This document shows positions 60,857-64,000 of a stretch of DNA of 64,000 nucleotides, one piece after another. A program made the position numbers and the translations under genes. The notes beneath the pieces were generated by a model. It did no database searches. It was not told the DNA's origin and saw only the letters and a program-made list of their open reading frames with translations. Positions within the stretch are counted from its first letter, which is position 1; every line of letters starts with the position of its first letter. The DNA is from Novosphingobium nitrogenifigens DSM 19370 (GTDB lineage: Bacteria > Pseudomonadota > Alphaproteobacteria > Sphingomonadales > Sphingomonadaceae), in NCBI RefSeq assembly GCF_000192575.1, contig NZ_GL876935.1, forward strand, positions 88,894-152,893, read 5' to 3'.

Positions 60857-60887
60857 GCCGTCATTCCGACAAAGTCGGAATGACGGC
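60857..60887. repeat. 14-bp inverted repeat with an AAA loop
   Basis: GCCGTCATTCCGAC (60857-60870) pairs with GTCGGAATGACGGC (60874-60887). The GTCATTCCGAC hairpin type is a common dispersed extragenic element in alphaproteobacteria. It follows the 34-bp inverted repeat with two bases between. Confidence 0.85.
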
Positions 60888-60942
60888 ACAAACACCTGCG
60901 GCTCTCTTTGCATGGTCATCAAAGCGGATTACGCTCGGGCTC

Positions 60943-62388
60943 ATGCATATCGAAGAGACCATTGCCGCCACGATTTCCGAGCTGACCCGGCTGCACGCCC
61001 GCGCGGTTGCGACCTTGCGGGCCGATATCGCCGCCTTTGCCGCCGATGGCACCCTGCCCCCGGCGGGGCGTCGCGACGACGGGTCCTATGCCTATCCGGA
61101 ATTGCGGATCGATTTGCCCGGTGATCCCGACAATGTCTCGACCGGACGCGCCTTCGGACGCCTGACCGAGCGCGGGGTCTATGCAACGACGGTGACGCGT
61201 CCGGCACTTTACGCCGACTATCTCGCCGAACAGCTGCGCCTCATTCTCGAGGATTATGCCGTGACAGTGACGGTCCACCCCTCGCGGCAGGAAATCCCCT
61301 TTCCCTATGTGCTCGACGGCACGTTCGGCGCGGAAATCGGCGCTGTGCGACCACAGGATCTGGCGCGCCATTTCCCGACGACCGAACTGGCGGAAATCGG
61401 TGACGAGATTGCGGACGCGGAATATTTCGTGGGTGACGGGCCCTTCCCGCTTTCGCTGTTCGACGGGCTGCGCACCGATTTCAGCCTCGCGCGGCTGGCG
61501 CACTATACCGGCACGCGGGCCGAGGATTTCCAGCGCTACATCCTGTTCACCAACTATCACCGCTATGTCGATGAATTCGTCGACTGGGCGGGCCGCCAGC
61601 TCGGTACCGGCCGGTTCACTGCGCTGACCGGCGCAGGCGGCTTGCAGATCGATGCCGCGACTGACAGCGCGCGCGACCGCCTGTCCGACACGGCATGGCG
61701 GCGGCACCAGATGCCCGCCTATCACCTGATCGCGCCGGATCGTTCGGGGATCACGCTGGTCAATATCGGTGTCGGCCCGTCCAATGCGAAGACGATCTGC
61801 GACCATCTGGCCGTGCTGCGCCCCGAAGCCTGGCTGATGATCGGCCATTGCGGCGGCCTGCGCCCGACACAGAAGATCGGCGATTATGTCCTCGCCCATG
61901 CCTATCTGCGCGACGACCACGTGCTCGATCCGGTCCTGCCGCCCGAAATCCCCATTCCCGCCATTGCCGAAGTGCAAGTCGCCCTACAGGCCGCCGCCGA
62001 ACAGGTCAGCGGCACCGGCGGAACCGATCTCAAGCGACGGATGCGGACCGGCACCGTGGTCACCACCGACGACCGCAACTGGGAATTGCGCTACTCGCAC
62101 TCGGCCCGTCGGCTGAGCCTGTCGCGCGCGGTCGGCATCGACATGGAAAGCGCCACCATCGCGGCACAGGGCTATCGTTTCCGCGTGCCCTACGGCACTT
62201 TGCTGTGCGTGTCGGACAAGCCGCTGCACGGGGAAATCAAGCTGCCGGGACAGGCCAACCGCTTTTACGAGGAAGCGATCGCCGCCCATCTGGCGATCGG
62301 CACGACCACGTGCGAGCTTCTGCGCGAACAGGGGTCCCGCCTCCACTCGCGCAAGCTGCGCGCGTTCAACGAGCCCCCGTTCCGGTAA
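60943..62388 (+). CDS. amn: AMP nucleosidase
   Basis: The protein has 481 residues. The N-terminal AMP-specific domain (to about 170) has YAYPELRIDLPGDPDN and GRAFGRLTERGVYATTVTRP. The C-terminal purine-phosphorylase-like domain has LVNIGVGPSNAKTICDHLAV, MIGHCGGLRPTQKIGDYVLA and AVGIDMESATIAAQGYRFRV. It hydrolyses AMP to adenine and ribose-5-phosphate, adjusting purine pools. Length and motifs are normal for the bacterial enzyme. The ATG at 60943 begins MHIEETIAATISELTRLHAR; longer in-frame extensions run into the hairpin block and are unlikely. Confidence 0.95.
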   Translation: MHIEETIAATISELTRLHARAVATLRADIAAFAADGTLPPAGRRDDGSYAYPELRIDLPGDPDNVSTGRAFGRLTERGVYATTVTRPALYADYLAEQLRLILEDYAVTVTVHPSRQEIPFPYVLDGTFGAEIGAVRPQDLARHFPTTELAEIGDEIADAEYFVGDGPFPLSLFDGLRTDFSLARLAHYTGTRAEDFQRYILFTNYHRYVDEFVDWAGRQLGTGRFTALTGAGGLQIDAATDSARDRLSDTAWRRHQMPAYHLIAPDRSGITLVNIGVGPSNAKTICDHLAVLRPEAWLMIGHCGGLRPTQKIGDYVLAHAYLRDDHVLDPVLPPEIPIPAIAEVQVALQAAAEQVSGTGGTDLKRRMRTGTVVTTDDRNWELRYSHSARRLSLSRAVGIDMESATIAAQGYRFRVPYGTLLCVSDKPLHGEIKLPGQANRFYEEAIAAHLAIGTTTCELLREQGSRLHSRKLRAFNEPPFR

Positions 62389-62397
62389 GGGGCCCCC

Positions 62398-62455
62398 TTA
62401 CCGCGAAGCACTGGCCTTTACCGCGAAGCGCTGGCCCTTACCGCGAAGCGCTGGC
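62398..62455. repeat. 20-bp unit repeated three times, copying the 3' end of a gene
   Basis: TTACCGCGAAGCNCTGGCC recurs with a 20-base period at 62398, 62418 and 62438. The third copy is the reverse complement of the last codons and TAA stop of the exported protein gene (62438-62956), so the gene's end has been tandemly duplicated. It also lies between the converging amn stop and this gene. Confidence 0.9.
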
Positions 62456-62956
62456 AAGCCGCGGGTGGCTCACGAAGACTTGCGTGCCGATGGTATCGAG
62501 CGCGAGGCGATAGCTCTTGACCACCAGGGCAAAGACCGAAGGGTCGATGCCCTTGCCCGTCACGACGTCCCAACTGACATTGACCGACTTGTCCGCGCCG
62601 ACCGTGACTGCGGCAAAGCGGTTGTCGCGGGCAAAGGCTGCGGCGGCCACCGAGTCGAAGGGCTTTTCCGGCTGGAAATTCGCGCTGAACTGCAACGACT
62701 GGCAGGCGCCATGGGTGATCTCGTTGCAGTCGTAGAACACGATCTGCGTCGCCCAGCCGCCGATCCGCGCCTGGATCAACGGATCGCCGCTGTCGTCATG
62801 CGTCAGGACGGCATCGTCCCCCGACGCCTTGAGCGCGGCGACGACGCCTTGCGGCTCGGTTGCGGAAACTTCATCGGCCCGCGCCGGAACTGATGCACCG
62901 ACGCACAAGGCAAGCCCCAACAGGCAGTGGGCAATCGGAATGTGTACCGATTTCAT
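62438..62956 (-). CDS. Exported YbjN-like protein
   Basis: The protein has 172 residues. A signal peptide (IAHCLLGLALCVGASVPARA) is followed by a YbjN-type domain: EPQGVVAALKASGDDAVLTH, DPLIQARIGGWATQIVFYDC, CQSLQFSANFQPEKPFDSV and NRFAAVTVGADKSVNVSWDV. The fold resembles the type III secretion chaperone-like YbjN family. Two cysteines in FYDCNEITHGAC could form a disulfide. Function is unknown. The start at 62956 has GAGG nine bases upstream; an ATG three codons earlier sits directly on that site. Its last codons are repeated twice more downstream. Confidence 0.8.
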   Translation of the reverse strand: MKSVHIPIAHCLLGLALCVGASVPARADEVSATEPQGVVAALKASGDDAVLTHDDSGDPLIQARIGGWATQIVFYDCNEITHGACQSLQFSANFQPEKPFDSVAAAAFARDNRFAAVTVGADKSVNVSWDVVTGKGIDPSVFALVVKSYRLALDTIGTQVFVSHPRLASASR

Positions 62957-63102
62957 GACAGACATCCTCGGGTATTTTTATTTATGCCCGAAGCGTCTCA
63001 TAAACTCGAACCCGCGACAAGCGGGATCGGCGCGCGGTCGGTTCGATCCAGCGCGCCGTAACGGCAAGTCGGGGCCTATGGACGTCCGCGACTCGAACTC
63101 CT

Positions 63103-63867
63103 TCAATCCCGATCGAGGAAAGCAACGAGTTCCCGCCCCAGTTCGGGCATGGTCACGCTGCTCATATGCGTACCCGGAATGGTCACGCGTTCGGCATTGG
63201 GCAAAGCTTCTGCCAGTCGGTCGGCCGAGCCATTGTCGTTGTCGTCCGCCCCGCACAGCACCAGCGTCGGCATCGTGATCGCCTTGAGCGCCTCGGGCGG
63301 AGTGTCTTCCATCGTGCCGAGCAGCAGGCGGGCCGCCACGCGATCGACGCCGGTCGATTTCAGGAATTGCTGCGCCATGTAGGACGGATCGCCGGGGCGG
63401 ATCGTCCCGAAACGATCGATCACGTCGCGGAAGAAATCCTGCCGCTTGGCCCAGCCCGCGAGCCCTTCGAGCCCCATGCCCGCCAGGACCAGACGGCGGG
63501 GCGCCATGCCTCGGATCACGCTGCGCGCCGAAGTCCGCGCGCCGAGGGAAAAACCGACGAGATCGAAATCGGAAAGGCCGAGATGGGCGACCAGCGCCTC
63601 TGCGTCGCGAGCAAGTACGTCGGAAGGATAAGCCTCGGCATCATGCGGCGCCGCACTGCCCCCATGCGCGCGCAAGTCGGGCATCAGGCAGGCAAAACCC
63701 GCCTCCGCCAGTTGCGCGGCTGTGCCGTACTTGATCCAGTTGACCGTGGCCGAGGAAAACAGCCCGTGCAGCAGCACGACCGGCCGTCCCTCTCCCAGAC
63801 GGTGAAGCGCCAACGGAGCGCCATCGAAGCCGGGAAATGTCTCGCTTGTCGCAGGTATCGTCGTCAT
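63103..63867 (-). CDS. Alpha/beta-fold hydrolase
   Basis: The protein has 254 residues with the classical triad: nucleophile Ser107 in DLVGFSLGART (GxSxG), the acid in VLCGADDNDNGS and His in VTIPGTHMSSV. The oxyanion-hole strand VVLLHGLFSSATVNWI precedes it, and a short cap (GMGLEGLAGWAKRQ) covers the site. Cytosolic, no signal peptide. The family covers esterases, lipases, epoxide hydrolases and C-C hydrolases; no substrate can be named. It lies 17 bases after the stop of the permease gene and so is likely co-transcribed with it. Confidence 0.92.
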   Translation of the reverse strand: MTTIPATSETFPGFDGAPLALHRLGEGRPVVLLHGLFSSATVNWIKYGTAAQLAEAGFACLMPDLRAHGGSAAPHDAEAYPSDVLARDAEALVAHLGLSDFDLVGFSLGARTSARSVIRGMAPRRLVLAGMGLEGLAGWAKRQDFFRDVIDRFGTIRPGDPSYMAQQFLKSTGVDRVAARLLLGTMEDTPPEALKAITMPTLVLCGADDNDNGSADRLAEALPNAERVTIPGTHMSSVTMPELGRELVAFLDRD

Positions 63868-63884
63868 GACACCGCGATAGCCGC

Positions 63885-64000
63885 TTATCCCAGCAGCTTG
63901 TAGCCCGAAATCAGGAGGACTGCCGCAAGGATGGGGCGCAACACGCGATCGGACGCGCGCGTCGACAGCAGGCTTCCGACCGCCACCGCCGGGACCGAAC
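63885..64000 (-). CDS. C-terminal end of a probable TauE/SafE-type permease, 5' end off the window
   Basis: Only the last 37 codons are visible, ending with TAA complementary to 63885-63887. They read SVPAVAVGSLLSTRASDRVL and then RPILAAVLLISGYKLLG. This is the membrane helix and (L/R)xLRxxFAxLLLxxGxxxL pattern that ends TauE/SafE sulfite or anion exporters. Other small-membrane families are not excluded. It probably forms an operon with the alpha/beta hydrolase. Confidence 0.6.
   Translation of the reverse strand, partial: SVPAVAVGSLLSTRASDRVLRPILAAVLLISGYKLLG

Noticed and set aside
62398..62455. Integration-site (att) duplication
   Set aside because: The repeats are contiguous with 20-bp period and no integrase or inserted DNA lies between them.

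Overview
The window is a high-GC chromosomal segment from an alphaproteobacterium. The best guess is the order Sphingomonadales (Novosphingobium or a close relative). The evidence is indirect: two large TonB-dependent receptors, a TPR-sulfotransferase paired with one of them, a CP4-like class II EPSP synthase next to a FYDLN zinc-ribbon protein and cmk, the cobA-DUF2849-cysI-DUF934-cysH sulfur operon, and an S6-S18-L9 operon. No 16S rRNA or other species marker is present. Two genes run off the edges: an oxidoreductase at the left and a probable TauE/SafE permease at the right.

Layout. 1-8.6 kb holds a quinone-oxidoreductase fragment, an MHYT-PAS-GGDEF-EAL membrane protein, a TonB receptor, and an OmpR-type two-component pair just upstream of that receptor. 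8.8-13.3 kb holds a ThDP enzyme, a small exported protein and a pair of acyl-CoA dehydrogenases. 13.8-25.2 kb looks like one uptake and catabolism locus: a TPR-sulfotransferase and TonB receptor on the plus strand converge on a minus-strand series of flavin reductase, SDR, L-2-hydroxyglutarate oxidase-like protein, class III aminotransferase, OPT transporter and GntR/FCD regulator. 25.3-30.8 kb holds an exported HD-domain protein, two tandem secreted paralogs, queF, a 3-mercaptopyruvate sulfurtransferase, a cystathionine beta-lyase-like enzyme and an MscS channel. 30.9-34.9 kb is the sulfate-assimilation operon. 34.9-46.5 kb is housekeeping and metabolic: Rieske oxygenase, DEAD helicase, PgsA, LplT-like carrier, EVE protein, 2OG-Fe(II) oxygenase, M13 peptidase, enoyl-CoA hydratase and APC permease. 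46.6-51.8 kb is core: tRNA-Ala(GGC), FYDLN protein, aroA-cmk, PilZ, rpsF-rpsR-rplI and a small unknown.

The clearest accessory region is 51.9-54.4 kb. It holds two translationally coupled genes of unrecognised family with visibly lower GC, followed by about 730 bp with no convincing gene. The downstream 266-residue protein carries an HGT...I..GL segment and a later LTxS...Y segment, which suggest a divergent ADP-ribosyltransferase-like fold. This is the best candidate for an undescribed system. 55.2-64 kb returns to host-like genes: a DMT transporter, a chemoreceptor, a penicillin-acylase-family protein, AMP nucleosidase, a small exported protein and an alpha/beta hydrolase.

How the genes work together. 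In the sulfur block, CobA makes the siroheme precursor, CysH reduces activated sulfate to sulfite, and CysI reduces sulfite with siroheme and 4Fe-4S. The nearby sulfurtransferase and cystathionine beta-lyase-like enzyme use the reduced sulfur. In the 13.8-25.2 kb locus, an exact 10-bp palindrome lies upstream of both the sulfotransferase-receptor pair and the SDR-led part of the catabolic run, suggesting a shared regulator, perhaps the encoded GntR protein. Non-coding features worth attention are three tandem 29-bp hairpin repeats between convergent genes (40.2 kb), a cluster of strong hairpins including a 34-bp perfect inverted repeat (60.8 kb), and a 20-bp unit repeated three times that copies the last codons of a gene (62.4 kb).
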